From Haemophilus haemolyticus_L (GTDB lineage: Bacteria; Pseudomonadota; Gammaproteobacteria; Enterobacterales; Pasteurellaceae): DNA of 64,000 bases. Made by a program: the position numbers and the translations under genes. The notes under the pieces are model-generated. The model saw only the letters and a program-made list of their open reading frames with translations, did not search any database and was not told the DNA's origin. Shown one piece after another: positions 1 to 8,950 of the stretch; the first letter of the stretch is position 1, and every line of letters begins with the position of its first letter. The stretch is taken from contig NZ_QQGY01000005.1 in NCBI RefSeq assembly GCF_003490595.1, positions 112,678 through 176,677 on the forward strand, given 5' to 3'.

Positions 1-1
1 G

Positions 2-1669
2 TCAGATGGTTTACACCAAGCCATTGAGGCAAAAGAAGGGGTGGAAATTAAGAGCGAAAACCAAACTGTTGCGTCAATTTCTTACCAAAACTACTTCCGT
101 TTATATGAGCGTCTTGCAGGTATGACGGGGACTGCGGATACCGAAGCGTTTGAGTTCCAACAAATTTACGGATTGGAAACTGTTGTGATTCCAACAAACC
201 GCCCAATGATTCGTGATGATCGCACAGATGTGATGTTTGAAAATGAACAATATAAATTTAATGCGATTATTGAAGATATCAAAGATTGTGTAGAACGCCA
301 ACAACCAGTATTAGTGGGGACGATTTCAGTAGAAAAATCGGAAGAATTATCTAAGGCTTTAGATAAAGCGGGCATCAAACATAATGTATTGAATGCGAAA
401 TTCCATCAACAAGAAGCGGAAATCGTGGCAGAAGCTGGTTATCCTGGTGCGGTAACTATCGCAACGAATATGGCGGGTCGTGGTACGGATATTATCCTTG
501 GGGGTAACTGGAAAGCACAAGCTGCTAAATTAGAAAATCCAACTCAAGAACAAATTGAAGCGCTTAAAGCTGAGTGGGAAAAGAACCACGAGATTGTAAT
601 GAAAGCAGGTGGTTTGCATATTATCGGTACAGAGCGTCATGAATCTCGCCGTATCGATAACCAGTTGCGTGGTCGTTCTGGCCGTCAAGGTGACCCTGGT
701 TCTTCTCGCTTCTATCTTTCTTTGGAAGATGGCTTAATGCGCATTTATTTAAATGAAGGTAAACTTAATTTAATGCGTAAAGCGTTCACAGTGCCTGGTG
801 AGGCTATGGAATCGAAAATGTTGGCGAAAGTGATTGCATCAGCTCAAGCAAAAGTTGAGGCCTTCCATTTCGATGGTCGTAAAAACCTACTTGAATATGA
901 TGATGTGGCAAATGACCAACGTCATGCAATTTATGAGCAACGCAATTATTTGCTTGATAATGATGATATTTCTGAAACTATCAACGCCATTCGCCACGAT
1001 GTATTTAATAGCGTGATTGATCAATATATTCCACCGCAATCTTTGGAAGAACAATGGGATATTAAAGGGCTTGAGGAACGTTTGGCTCAAGAGTTTGGTA
1101 TGGAATTACCAATTTCTCATTGGCTGGAAGAAGATAATAATCTACACGAAGAAAACTTGCGTGAACGCATCGTAGAAGTCGCCGAAAAAGAATATAAAGA
1201 AAAAGAAGCACTAGCTGGTGAAGAAACTATACGCAACTTTGAAAAAGGTGTCATGTTACAAACCCTAGATGAGCTTTGGAAAGAGCACTTAGCGGCGATG
1301 GATTATTTACGCCAAGGTATTCATTTACGCGGTTATGCGCAAAAAGATCCAAAACAAGAGTATAAAAAAGAATCTTTCCGCATGTTTACGGAAATGTTAG
1401 ATTCTTTAAAACATCACGTTATCACGACGTTAACGCGTGTACGTGTGCGTACTCAAGAAGAAATGGAAGAAGCTGAACGAGCTCGTCAAGAAATGGCTGC
1501 TCGTATCAATCAAAATAATTTACCTGTGGATGAAAATGATCAGGCAATCCAAAATCCAGATTCTGAAGATTATTCAGAACGTCGTATTGGACGCAATGAG
1601 CCTTGTCCTTGTGGTTCGGGTAAAAAATACAAGCATTGTCATGGCAGTCGTGCTGCTCGTCATCAATGA
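2..1669 (+). CDS. secA: SecA preprotein translocase ATPase (5'-truncated)
   Basis: ATPase motor that drives Sec-dependent export of unfolded preproteins through SecYEG. Only the C-terminal part lies here: the frame is already open at base 2 (SDGLHQAIEAKEG) and the gene starts outside the window, so the GTG at 41 is not the real start. Visible are the LAGMTGTADTE segment, the NBD2 helicase motifs (TNMAGRGTDI, RGRSGRQGDPGSSRF), the helical scaffold and wing (GVMLQTLDELWKEHL), and the C-terminal zinc-binding SEC-C tail CPCGSGKKYKHCHG, which in the family binds SecB and phospholipid. The gene ends in a paired-uptake-sequence terminator and mutT follows, the same secA-mutT order as in E. coli. Confidence 0.98.
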   Translation, partial: SDGLHQAIEAKEGVEIKSENQTVASISYQNYFRLYERLAGMTGTADTEAFEFQQIYGLETVVIPTNRPMIRDDRTDVMFENEQYKFNAIIEDIKDCVERQQPVLVGTISVEKSEELSKALDKAGIKHNVLNAKFHQQEAEIVAEAGYPGAVTIATNMAGRGTDIILGGNWKAQAAKLENPTQEQIEALKAEWEKNHEIVMKAGGLHIIGTERHESRRIDNQLRGRSGRQGDPGSSRFYLSLEDGLMRIYLNEGKLNLMRKAFTVPGEAMESKMLAKVIASAQAKVEAFHFDGRKNLLEYDDVANDQRHAIYEQRNYLLDNDDISETINAIRHDVFNSVIDQYIPPQSLEEQWDIKGLEERLAQEFGMELPISHWLEEDNNLHEENLRERIVEVAEKEYKEKEALAGEETIRNFEKGVMLQTLDELWKEHLAAMDYLRQGIHLRGYAQKDPKQEYKKESFRMFTEMLDSLKHHVITTLTRVRVRTQEEMEEAERARQEMAARINQNNLPVDENDQAIQNPDSEDYSERRIGRNEPCPCGSGKKYKHCHGSRAARHQ

Positions 1670-1675
1670 TTAGCC

Positions 1676-1706
1676 AAAGTGCGGTGATTTTTCACCGCAC
1701 TTTTTT
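1676..1706 (+). terminator. secA terminator built from inverted uptake sequences
   Basis: Two uptake-signal cores in opposite orientation, AAGTGCGGT at 1677-1685 and ACCGCACTT at 1694-1702, form a stem with an 8-nt loop followed by a T-run, directly after the secA stop. Paired uptake sequences are known to serve as intrinsic terminators in Haemophilus. Confidence 0.9.
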
Positions 1707-1730
1707 CATAGGTGCTATTGGATAGAAAAA

Positions 1731-2144
1731 ATGGATAAAAAAATTATACAAGTCGCTGCAGGTATTATTCGTAATGAGTTTGGGCAGATCTATTTAACGC
1801 AGCGTTTAGAAGGACAGGATTTTGCCCAATCTTTAGAATTTCCCGGTGGAAAAGTGGATGCGGGAGAAACCCCAGAACAGGCTTTAAAACGTGAACTGGA
1901 AGAGGAAATTGGCATTGTGGTATTAAATGCTGAACTTTACGAGCGCTTCCAATTCGAATATCCAACAAAGATTATTTCTTTTTTCTTTTATGTCGTAGAT
2001 GAATGGATTGGTGAGCCTTTTGGGCGAGAAGGGCAAGAAGGTTTTTGGGTTGAGCAACGCGCATTGGATGCCGGACAGTTCCCACCAGCTAATGCTAAAT
2101 TAATTCATCGCTTATTGAATGAAGCTCTCCATCCCATAAAATAA
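1731..2144 (+). CDS. mutT: MutT, 8-oxo-dGTP diphosphatase
   Basis: Nudix hydrolase that removes 8-oxo-dGTP from the nucleotide pool and so prevents A:T to C:G transversions. The complete Nudix box lies at about residues 39-61, GGKVDAGETPEQALKRELEE followed by EIGI, with all expected Gly and Glu residues. At 137 aa it has typical MutT length. It follows secA after a terminator, so it probably needs its own promoter or readthrough. A hairpin shared with the convergent DUF5339 gene starts at its stop codon. Confidence 0.96.
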   Translation: MDKKIIQVAAGIIRNEFGQIYLTQRLEGQDFAQSLEFPGGKVDAGETPEQALKRELEEEIGIVVLNAELYERFQFEYPTKIISFFFYVVDEWIGEPFGREGQEGFWVEQRALDAGQFPPANAKLIHRLLNEALHPIK

Positions 2145-2166
2145 AACCCTAGTCAGACTAGGGTTT
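2144..2166. terminator. Bidirectional hairpin between mutT and the DUF5339 gene
   Basis: Inverted repeat aaaccctagtc / gactagggttt directly at the mutT stop. Read on the minus strand it is followed by a T-rich stretch, so it can terminate the convergent small gene; on the plus strand the T-run is poor. Confidence 0.75.
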
Positions 2167-2192
2167 ATATAACATCTATTGATTTTTTCAAA

Positions 2193-2459
2193 TTATTTCG
2201 GCATTGCGGCTTTCATTTGTTTAAGTTGCTCTGCCGCTTGATTACAAGCCTGATCTTGTGCCGCTACGGGCATTGATGCAAATTGTTGTTTGCTTGATTC
2301 ATATTGAGCTTTCATCGCATTTGCTTGCGCAGCTGGCATTGATGCTAAGAAAGAATCAATTTCAGCGAAATAAGTTTTACAACTTGCAGACAAATCAGCT
2401 GCAGAAGCTGAAAAACCAAATCCCATTAAAATAAGTGTAGCTAGTGTTTTTTTCATCAT
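2193..2459 (-). CDS. Small secreted DUF5339-type protein
   Basis: About 88 aa. It starts with a classic signal peptide (MKKTLATLILMGFGFSASAA) and has a mature, Ala/Gln-rich helical part with two cysteines (SASCKTYF and DQACNQ) that could form a periplasmic disulfide. It resembles the small DUF5339 family that I associate with Pasteurellaceae; function unknown. Two adjacent ATGs (2459 and 2456) both lie behind a GAGGA Shine-Dalgarno; I chose the first, and the second is equally possible. An 11-A tract (2527-2537) lies about 70 bases upstream. It converges on mutT and shares its terminator. Confidence 0.8.
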   Translation of the reverse strand: MMKKTLATLILMGFGFSASAADLSASCKTYFAEIDSFLASMPAAQANAMKAQYESSKQQFASMPVAAQDQACNQAAEQLKQMKAAMPK

Positions 2460-2546
2460 GATATCCTCACGAAAGTTAATTAATAAAGTTATTGCCAAAG
2501 TGGCGACTTATTGTACCATTTTAGTGAAAAAAAAAAACAATAGCGA

Positions 2547-3581
2547 TTACAAACAAATTTTCACAGACAAATCAGCGAGTTTAATCCACACTTCATCGCT
2601 AAATTCTTGTTTAGCAAGACGTTCAATATTGGCGAGCTCTTGGATAATTTCGTAGAGCTTTTGATAGGTTAAACGTTGAATCACACTTAAAAAGAGCGGT
2701 CGGCGATTTTGCCAGATTTTTAGACGGTCAAATTCAGTCTTAATTTGTTGAGTTGGAAGTTTTTCCGTTGTCATCGTATGTTGCTGTGGTTTTGTGAGTT
2801 CCAGCAACGTAAATAATTCTCGCTGTAGTGTGCGTAATAAAATAACAGGTTGCACATCTTCAGCTTGTAACCCTTTTAAAATGCGTTTGGCACGATTTGC
2901 CTTTCCAACAAGCAACGCATCAATCCATTGAAATGGTGTAAAAATTGAGGATTGTTCCACCACGCTAATAACACGATTGTAATTAAGTTTATGATCGGGA
3001 TGAAGTAAATCTAAAAGCTGCAAAGTTTGCTTGAGTGCGAGCAGATTGTTTTCATAACTATAACAAAGTTGTTGGATTGCTTCATCATCAGCGTCTAATC
3101 CCATCGCTTTGGTACGATTTTTTACCCAACGAGGGAGATTTTCAGCCGTAGGTGTTTGGCAATTTACAAGAATTGCACTGGTTTCATATTGGTTTAGTTC
3201 AACAAACCATGCTTGGTTTTCATTTGCTTTTGCTAGCTTTGCAATTTGTAAAATCAGCAAGATATCGTCATGTAGAACCGAAATAAATTCTTGCAGATTT
3301 TTCTGTAAAAGTGCGGTGAAATTTTCAGGTAAATTTAATACCATGACTTGTTTATTAAAAAACAATCCTATGGACTGACAGGATTCTATGAGTTGTGCCC
3401 AGTCAGTTTGGCTATCAATCTGTATGCTATTTTTTTCATCGAATCCTTGTTGGTTGGCTGTTTTATAAATGGCATCTTCATTTTCACTCAGTAACAATGG
3501 ATCTTGTCCTACCAAAAAGTAAACTTTGGCTAAACGTTGGGAAAGATGTTGATTAAGTTGCTCAGGGAAGATGCGATTCAT
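2547..3581 (-). CDS. holA: DNA polymerase III delta subunit
   Basis: Clamp-loader subunit that opens the beta sliding clamp as part of the gamma complex. At 344 aa it has the full family length, with the N-terminal AAA-like fold and no intact Walker motifs, as expected for delta. Its ATG overlaps the lptE stop by one base (TAATG), implying translational coupling in the order leuS-lptE-holA seen in many gammaproteobacteria. An exact uptake sequence lies inside the gene at 3309-3317. In E. coli nadD follows; here the small DUF5339 gene lies downstream. Confidence 0.95.
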   Translation of the reverse strand: MNRIFPEQLNQHLSQRLAKVYFLVGQDPLLLSENEDAIYKTANQQGFDEKNSIQIDSQTDWAQLIESCQSIGLFFNKQVMVLNLPENFTALLQKNLQEFISVLHDDILLILQIAKLAKANENQAWFVELNQYETSAILVNCQTPTAENLPRWVKNRTKAMGLDADDEAIQQLCYSYENNLLALKQTLQLLDLLHPDHKLNYNRVISVVEQSSIFTPFQWIDALLVGKANRAKRILKGLQAEDVQPVILLRTLQRELFTLLELTKPQQHTMTTEKLPTQQIKTEFDRLKIWQNRRPLFLSVIQRLTYQKLYEIIQELANIERLAKQEFSDEVWIKLADLSVKICL

Positions 3582-4084
3582 TATTTGTTTTTCACTTGTT
3601 TTTCTAATGCAACCATTTTAGTAATGAGCTGACGTGCAGCTTGTTCGCGCATATCATTCCAAATTACTTCTCGTTCGGCGGATTTAGCTAATGCTGCGCG
3701 AGAATTATCAAAGAAAGTGCGGTTGACTTTTGCCGTGATTGGATGGCTTTCACCATTCGCTAAACGAATGCTAGCTTCCACTTCTAACATCAATACTTTT
3801 TCAGCTTCGCGTCCGCGTTTAAAAACAGAGGCAACTTCATCATTTGTGCGGAATTTATTTATGCGCAAAACAGGAATGCCTTGAGTCAAATTGACGAGTT
3901 GAACATTATTCGCTTGTAACTGATTGCGCATCGCTACTGACATTTCGCTATATGGATCGGGGCTTTCAAATGTAAGAGTACGTAATTCTTGTGGAATTAA
4001 TGTACCGTTTTGAAAATGCCAGCCGCAAGCAGAAAGCGCGGTAATGCTTGTTACAATGAACAATGTTTTGATTGATTTAATCAT
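3581..4084 (-). CDS. lptE: LPS-assembly lipoprotein LptE (RlpB)
   Basis: Outer-membrane lipoprotein that plugs the LptD barrel and helps deliver lipopolysaccharide to the cell surface. The start at 4084 gives a short lipoprotein signal with lipobox LSAC and acylated Cys20 (MIKSIKTLFIVTSITALSAC); upstream in-frame codons would put a non-signal extension before it. It has 167 aa, typical for LptE, including GWHF after the lipid-bearing cysteine. It lies between leuS and holA. An exact uptake sequence lies at 3715-3723. Confidence 0.94.
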   Translation of the reverse strand: MIKSIKTLFIVTSITALSACGWHFQNGTLIPQELRTLTFESPDPYSEMSVAMRNQLQANNVQLVNLTQGIPVLRINKFRTNDEVASVFKRGREAEKVLMLEVEASIRLANGESHPITAKVNRTFFDNSRAALAKSAEREVIWNDMREQAARQLITKMVALEKQVKNK

Positions 4085-4179
4085 AAAAATTACCTTTATT
4101 GTGGAGTGTATTAATTTAAAATCCATACACTAATAAAGATAGAATCTGTGAAATATCAATATTCCACAGATTCTACGGA

Positions 4180-6765
4180 TTATGGTTTAACCACAAAATT
4201 CAACATTTTTAATGGAATATAGATTTCTTTAAGAATTTCTTTTCCATCAAGGAATTTTGCAACATTAGGATCTGCTTTGGCCGCCGCTTTAATTTCTTTT
4301 TCTGAAGAGGTTGCAGGAACAGTCACTTTTCCACGAACCTTGCCATTTACTTGCACAACAATGAGTTTTTCATCTTCTACCATTGCGGCTTCATCAGCTT
4401 TCACCCATTCAGCGGTATCGATGTTGCTTTCATTTCCTAGCGCTTGCCATAATTCAAAGCAGATATGTGGCGTAATTGGATAAAGCATGCGCACAACTGC
4501 ACTTAACGCCTCCGCCATGACAGCCCGATCTTGATCACTTTCTAAGGAAGCCTTAGTGAGTTTATTCATCAACTCCATCACTGCTGCAATAGCAGTATTA
4601 AATGTTTGACGACGACCAATATCATCGCTCACTTTCGCAATGGTTTTATGTACTTCACGACGAAGCGCTTTTTGAGCTGCTGAAAGTGTGGTGGTATCTA
4701 GGCTTGTTTTTGCTGGATTTTGTTGATATTGATATACCAAATTCCAAACACGCCCTAAGAAACGTTTAGCACCTTCTACGCCAGATTCTTGCCATTCCAA
4801 GGTCATTTCTGCTGGAGAGGCAAACATCATAAAGAGACGAACAGTATCGGCACCATATTTCTCTACCATTTCTTGTGGGTCAATACCGTTATTTTTGGAT
4901 TTCGACATTTTGGTCATGCCACTATGGACTAGTTCACGCCCTTCAGGATCGGTGGCTTTAATGATGCGACCTTTCTCATCACGCTCAAGGGTCACTTGAG
5001 TTGGACTTACCCAAATACGCTCGTTGGTCGGACTGGTGTAGTAGAAGGCATCTGCAAGCACCATACCTTGACATAATAATTTATCAGCTGGTTCGTCACT
5101 GGTTACAAATCCCGCATCGCGTAATAATTTGTGGAAGAAACGGAAGTAGAGCAAGTGCATTGTTGCGTGTTCAATACCACCGATATACTGATCCACTGGT
5201 AGCCAATAGTTTGCTTCTTCCGCATCTAGCATGCCATTTTGATATTGTGGACAAGTGTAGCGCGCGTAATACCAAGAGGATTCCATAAAGGTATCAAAGG
5301 TATCGGTTTCTTTGAGTGCTGGTGCGCCGTTAAGGGTTGTTTTTGCCCAATTAGGATCAGCTTTAATAGGGCTTTTCACGCCATCCATTACCACATCTTC
5401 AGGCAGAATAATAGGTAAATCTTCCATTGGTGCAGGTACTACATCGCCATTTTCAAGGGTTAGCATAGGAATTGGCGCCCCCCAATAACGTTGGCGAGAA
5501 ACACCCCAGTCACGTAAACGGTAATTCACTTGACGTTTCCCAACACCTAATTTTTCTAATTTATCTGCAATGCCATTGAAAGCGCCATCAAAATCTAAAC
5601 CATCAAACTCATCTGAGTTCACTAATTTACCGTGCTCAACGAAAGCTTGTTTAGTTAAATCAATTTCTTCATCAGCAATGGGTTCAATAACTTGCTTGAT
5701 TTGTAAACCGTATTTTTGAGCAAATTCAAAGTCGCGTTGGTCATGAGCAGGAACGGCCATGACAGCACCTGTGCCATAGTGCATTAACACGAAATTCGCA
5801 ACCCAAATTGGTAGTTTTTCACCCGTCAATGGATGAATGGCGAATAAGCCTGTTGCCATCCCTTTTTTCTCCATAGTCGCTAAATCAGCTTCTGCTACTT
5901 TGGCGTTTTTCGCTTCTTGGATAAAGGCGGCTAATTCAGGATTGTTTTGAGCTGCCAAACTTGCTAATGGATGTGCCGCCGCAATGCCTAAATAACTCAC
6001 ACCGTAAAAGGTATCTGGACGCGTGGTGTAAACCGCTACTTTTTCGTTGGTATCTGCAACATCAAAAGTAATTTCTACCCCTTCAGAACGGCCAATCCAG
6101 TTACGCTGCATAGTTTTTACCATGTCAGGCCATTGTGGAAGGGTATCTAAACCACCTAATAATTGCTCTGCATAGTCAGTAATTTTGATAAACCATTGTG
6201 GGATTTCTTTTTGTTCCACAGGTGTATCACAACGCCAGCAACAACCTTCGTGTACTTGCTCGTTTGCGAGTACGGTTTCATCATTCGGACACCAGTTTAC
6301 GGTTGAGGTTTTTTTATACACTAAGCCTTTTTTGTAAAGCTCAGTGAAGAACCATTGTTCCCATTTGTAGTATTCTGGTTTACAGGTTGCGATTTCACGA
6401 TCCCAGTCGAAACCAAAGCCTAAAAGCTGAAGTTGTTTTTTCATGTAGGCAATGTTTTCGTATGTCCATTTAGCAGGCGCAGTTTTGTTTTTGATCGCCG
6501 CACCTTCTGCGGGTAAGCCGAAAGCATCCCAACCAAATGGTTGTAATACGTTTTTGCCTAGCATGCGTTGATAACGAGAAATTACATCACCAATAGTGTA
6601 GTTACGCACATGCCCCATATGCAGGCGGCCAGAAGGATACGGGAACATAGAAAGACAGTAATATTTTTCTTTAGATTCGTCTTTGATTGCTTTGAAAACT
6701 TTATTTTCTGCCCAATATTGTTGAACCTTTGGTTCGATCATATCGGGGCGATATTGTTCTTGCAT
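4180..6765 (-). CDS. leuS: Leucyl-tRNA synthetase
   Basis: Class Ia synthetase charging tRNA-Leu, with a post-transfer editing function. At 861 aa it is the family's full length. The HIGH-type signature HMGH is at residues 49-52 and the KMSKS loop at about 619-623. The CP1 editing insertion and C-terminal anticodon and tRNA-contact domains are present. It is the first gene of a leftward leuS-lptE-holA operon. Two uptake sequences in opposite orientation (6785-6793 and 6868-6876) lie in the gap between its start and yggU. Confidence 0.98.
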   Translation of the reverse strand: MQEQYRPDMIEPKVQQYWAENKVFKAIKDESKEKYYCLSMFPYPSGRLHMGHVRNYTIGDVISRYQRMLGKNVLQPFGWDAFGLPAEGAAIKNKTAPAKWTYENIAYMKKQLQLLGFGFDWDREIATCKPEYYKWEQWFFTELYKKGLVYKKTSTVNWCPNDETVLANEQVHEGCCWRCDTPVEQKEIPQWFIKITDYAEQLLGGLDTLPQWPDMVKTMQRNWIGRSEGVEITFDVADTNEKVAVYTTRPDTFYGVSYLGIAAAHPLASLAAQNNPELAAFIQEAKNAKVAEADLATMEKKGMATGLFAIHPLTGEKLPIWVANFVLMHYGTGAVMAVPAHDQRDFEFAQKYGLQIKQVIEPIADEEIDLTKQAFVEHGKLVNSDEFDGLDFDGAFNGIADKLEKLGVGKRQVNYRLRDWGVSRQRYWGAPIPMLTLENGDVVPAPMEDLPIILPEDVVMDGVKSPIKADPNWAKTTLNGAPALKETDTFDTFMESSWYYARYTCPQYQNGMLDAEEANYWLPVDQYIGGIEHATMHLLYFRFFHKLLRDAGFVTSDEPADKLLCQGMVLADAFYYTSPTNERIWVSPTQVTLERDEKGRIIKATDPEGRELVHSGMTKMSKSKNNGIDPQEMVEKYGADTVRLFMMFASPAEMTLEWQESGVEGAKRFLGRVWNLVYQYQQNPAKTSLDTTTLSAAQKALRREVHKTIAKVSDDIGRRQTFNTAIAAVMELMNKLTKASLESDQDRAVMAEALSAVVRMLYPITPHICFELWQALGNESNIDTAEWVKADEAAMVEDEKLIVVQVNGKVRGKVTVPATSSEKEIKAAAKADPNVAKFLDGKEILKEIYIPLKMLNFVVKP

Positions 6766-6893
6766 AAAATCACCTTAAATTTTAACCGCACTTTTGCAGC
6801 ATTTTGACAATAGAAAATGTGGCATAGAATACCGTAAAACGGCATAAATTGATAGGGTGAGAGTCCAAAGTGCGGTGATTTTTTTCTTTGTTT

Positions 6894-7181
6894 TTACAAT
6901 AGATTTTGAATTTCTTTTGGAATTAATTTGGGTTCAGGAATCCAAACTTGTTTGTGTCGGCTCAATTCCCCTTTTTCTAAAATAATACTGCTTTTGGGCA
7001 CTTTGAAGGATTTACTTAAAAATTTCAATAAATGCGCATTTGCTTGACCATCAACAGGTGGCGCAGTAATGGTAATTTTTAATTCATCATCGTGAATGCC
7101 AGCAATATGATCTTTGCTGGCTTTTGGTTGTAAGAATATTCTTAATCTAATACCGTCTTTATTTTGTTCAATCGCAGACAT
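6894..7181 (-). CDS. yggU: YggU family protein (DUF167)
   Basis: Conserved 95-aa protein of the DUF167/YggU family, recognisable by the core ITAPPVDGQANAHLLKFLSK and a Gly/Lys-rich N-terminal strand region. Biochemical function is not established. It is oriented with leuS, from which it is separated by about 130 bp containing two uptake sequences, and is divergent from uppS. Confidence 0.88.
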   Translation of the reverse strand: MSAIEQNKDGIRLRIFLQPKASKDHIAGIHDDELKITITAPPVDGQANAHLLKFLSKSFKVPKSSIILEKGELSRHKQVWIPEPKLIPKEIQNLL

Positions 7182-7242
7182 AAATTCTTCGTTTTGTTTA
7201 TTTTTCTTTATTATAAAAATGAATTATGTAAAAAATAAAGTG

Positions 7243-7264
7243 TGGATTAGGGCTCGCTAATCCA
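7243..7264. other. Hairpin in the yggU-uppS divergent region
   Basis: Perfect 8-bp inverted repeat tggattag / ctaatcca around a 6-base loop, about 70 bases upstream of uppS and 60 bases upstream of yggU. There is no T-run in either direction, so it is not an obvious terminator. It might be an operator or a 5'-UTR structure. Confidence 0.4.
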
Positions 7265-7333
7265 TAGCAAGCAAATACAACTTATGATATAGTTCACAGC
7301 CGAATTTATAGGGATCTTTTTATAATAAAAATA

Positions 7334-8053
7334 ATGATAGAACTCGATCAAAACAATATTCCAAAACACGTTGCCATTATTATGGATGGTAATGGGCGGT
7401 GGGCAAAACAGAAAAATAAAATGCGTATTTTTGGCCATACCAATGGCGTATCTGCAGTTCGCCGTGCAGTAAGTTATGCTCGTCAAACTGGCGTGAGTTT
7501 CCTTACACTTTATGCTTTTAGTAGCGAAAATTGGAATCGACCAGAGCAAGAAGTCAGCGCGTTAATGACGCTTTTTATGCAAGCTTTAGATCGCGAAGTG
7601 AAAAAATTACATAAAAATAATATTCGCCTGAAAATTATTGGCGATATATCTCGTTTTAGTGAATCTTTGCAAGAAAAAATTTCAAAAGCGGAAAATTTAA
7701 CAGAAAAAAATACCGCACTTACGCTCAATATTGCTGCAAATTACGGCGGTTGTTGGGATATTGTGCAAGCAGCAAAACAACTTGCAGAAAAAGTAAAAAA
7801 TAATGAAATTAGCGTTGAAGAAATTGATGAAATTGCTTTTCAGCGTCATTTGGTTACACAAGATGAACCACCAGTTGACCTATTGATTCGTACCAGCGGT
7901 GAACAACGCATTAGTAATTTTTTATTATGGCAAATTGCATATGCAGAACTTTATTTTTCCGATGTGCTGTGGCCAGATTTTGATGAGGCGGAATTTAACC
8001 GCGCCATCGCCTGTTATCAACAACGTCATCGCCGTTTTGGTGGGACAGAATAA
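7334..8053 (+). CDS. uppS: Undecaprenyl diphosphate synthase
   Basis: Cis-prenyltransferase making C55 undecaprenyl-PP, the carrier lipid for peptidoglycan and O-antigen or LOS sugars. The P-loop-like motif IIMDGNGRWAK holds the catalytic Asp at residue 18; FLTLYAFSSENW and the C-terminal RTSGEQRISNFLLWQ substrate motif are present. At 239 aa it is normal. It is the first gene of the envelope cluster uppS-cdsA-rseP-bamA-skp-lpxD. An uptake sequence lies inside the gene at 7712-7720. Confidence 0.97.
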   Translation: MIELDQNNIPKHVAIIMDGNGRWAKQKNKMRIFGHTNGVSAVRRAVSYARQTGVSFLTLYAFSSENWNRPEQEVSALMTLFMQALDREVKKLHKNNIRLKIIGDISRFSESLQEKISKAENLTEKNTALTLNIAANYGGCWDIVQAAKQLAEKVKNNEISVEEIDEIAFQRHLVTQDEPPVDLLIRTSGEQRISNFLLWQIAYAELYFSDVLWPDFDEAEFNRAIACYQQRHRRFGGTE

Positions 8054-8074
8054 TTCAATAAATGGATTAAAATT

Positions 8075-8941
8075 ATGCTTAAACAACGAGTTTTATCTGC
8101 CATTGTCTTAATCGTAGCGGTGCTATGTGCGCTATTTTTATTCACGCCTTTTTATTTTGCCCTCGCGTTAGGTGCTGTGGCGACTTTAGGCGTTTGGGAA
8201 TGGACTCAGTTTGCTCGCCTTAAACAGCCTTTAGCGCGTTTTTGTGTTGCTGCTTTTTTAGGTGCCTTTATTTTTTTATGGCTCTATACTGAGGGCAACT
8301 ATTTAGACGCAGGTCGTGTGTTTGAACAACATCTCCAGCTTTTATTAATGAATGCTGTTGGTTGGTGGATTTTAGCTTTATTGCTTGTGGTGAGTTATCC
8401 TAAATCAGCTAAATTTTGGTCTAAAAATCCTCTTTTACAGCTTTTATTTGCCTTTTCTACTTTAATCCCATTTATCGCGGGCGTATTACGTTTACGTTTA
8501 GAACACTATACCCATGATCCTTATCACGGCTTATTTTTATTACTTTATGTATTTGTGCTTGTTTGGGCGGCTGATTCTGGTGCTTATTTTAGCGGACGAG
8601 CATTTGGTAAACGCAAACTTGCGCCAAAAGTGTCACCAGGTAAAAGCTGGGAAGGCGTTGTTGGTGGTTTAATTACAGCGTTAGTGCTTGCTTTTGTGTT
8701 TATCCATTTCTCTGGCGATGCTTTAGTTGGTGAGCGAAATATCACTGGATTCGTTATTCTTTCCGTTGCAACAGTTGCAATTTCGGTATTGGGTGATTTA
8801 ACTGAAAGTATGTTTAAACGTGAGTCTGGAGTTAAAGACAGCAGTCAATTAATTCCGGGTCATGGTGGTGTATTAGATCGCATTGATAGCTTGACTGCCG
8901 CGGTACCTTTTTTCAGCTACTTCTATTTCTTTGTGTTATAA
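8075..8941 (+). CDS. cdsA: Phosphatidate cytidylyltransferase (CDP-diglyceride synthase)
   Basis: Polytopic inner-membrane enzyme converting phosphatidic acid and CTP to CDP-diacylglycerol, precursor of all phospholipids. 288 aa with about eight hydrophobic segments; the CTP_transf_1 signature is visible near the C-terminus (SVLGDLTESMFKRESGVKDS and then the HGGVLDRIDS motif with its conserved Asp). It is 21 bases downstream of uppS and 9 bases upstream of rseP, inside one operon. Confidence 0.96.
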   Translation: MLKQRVLSAIVLIVAVLCALFLFTPFYFALALGAVATLGVWEWTQFARLKQPLARFCVAAFLGAFIFLWLYTEGNYLDAGRVFEQHLQLLLMNAVGWWILALLLVVSYPKSAKFWSKNPLLQLLFAFSTLIPFIAGVLRLRLEHYTHDPYHGLFLLLYVFVLVWAADSGAYFSGRAFGKRKLAPKVSPGKSWEGVVGGLITALVLAFVFIHFSGDALVGERNITGFVILSVATVAISVLGDLTESMFKRESGVKDSSQLIPGHGGVLDRIDSLTAAVPFFSYFYFFVL

Positions 8942-8950
8942 GGATTCTGA

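Noticed and set aside
41..1669. GTG at 41 as the start of secA
   Set aside because: The frame is open to the left edge and the residues before it match SecA, so the gene is simply cut by the window.
5001..5288. 95-codon plus-strand frame inside leuS and similar antisense frames
   Set aside because: Shadow frames of strongly supported genes, without ribosome sites or recognisable domains.
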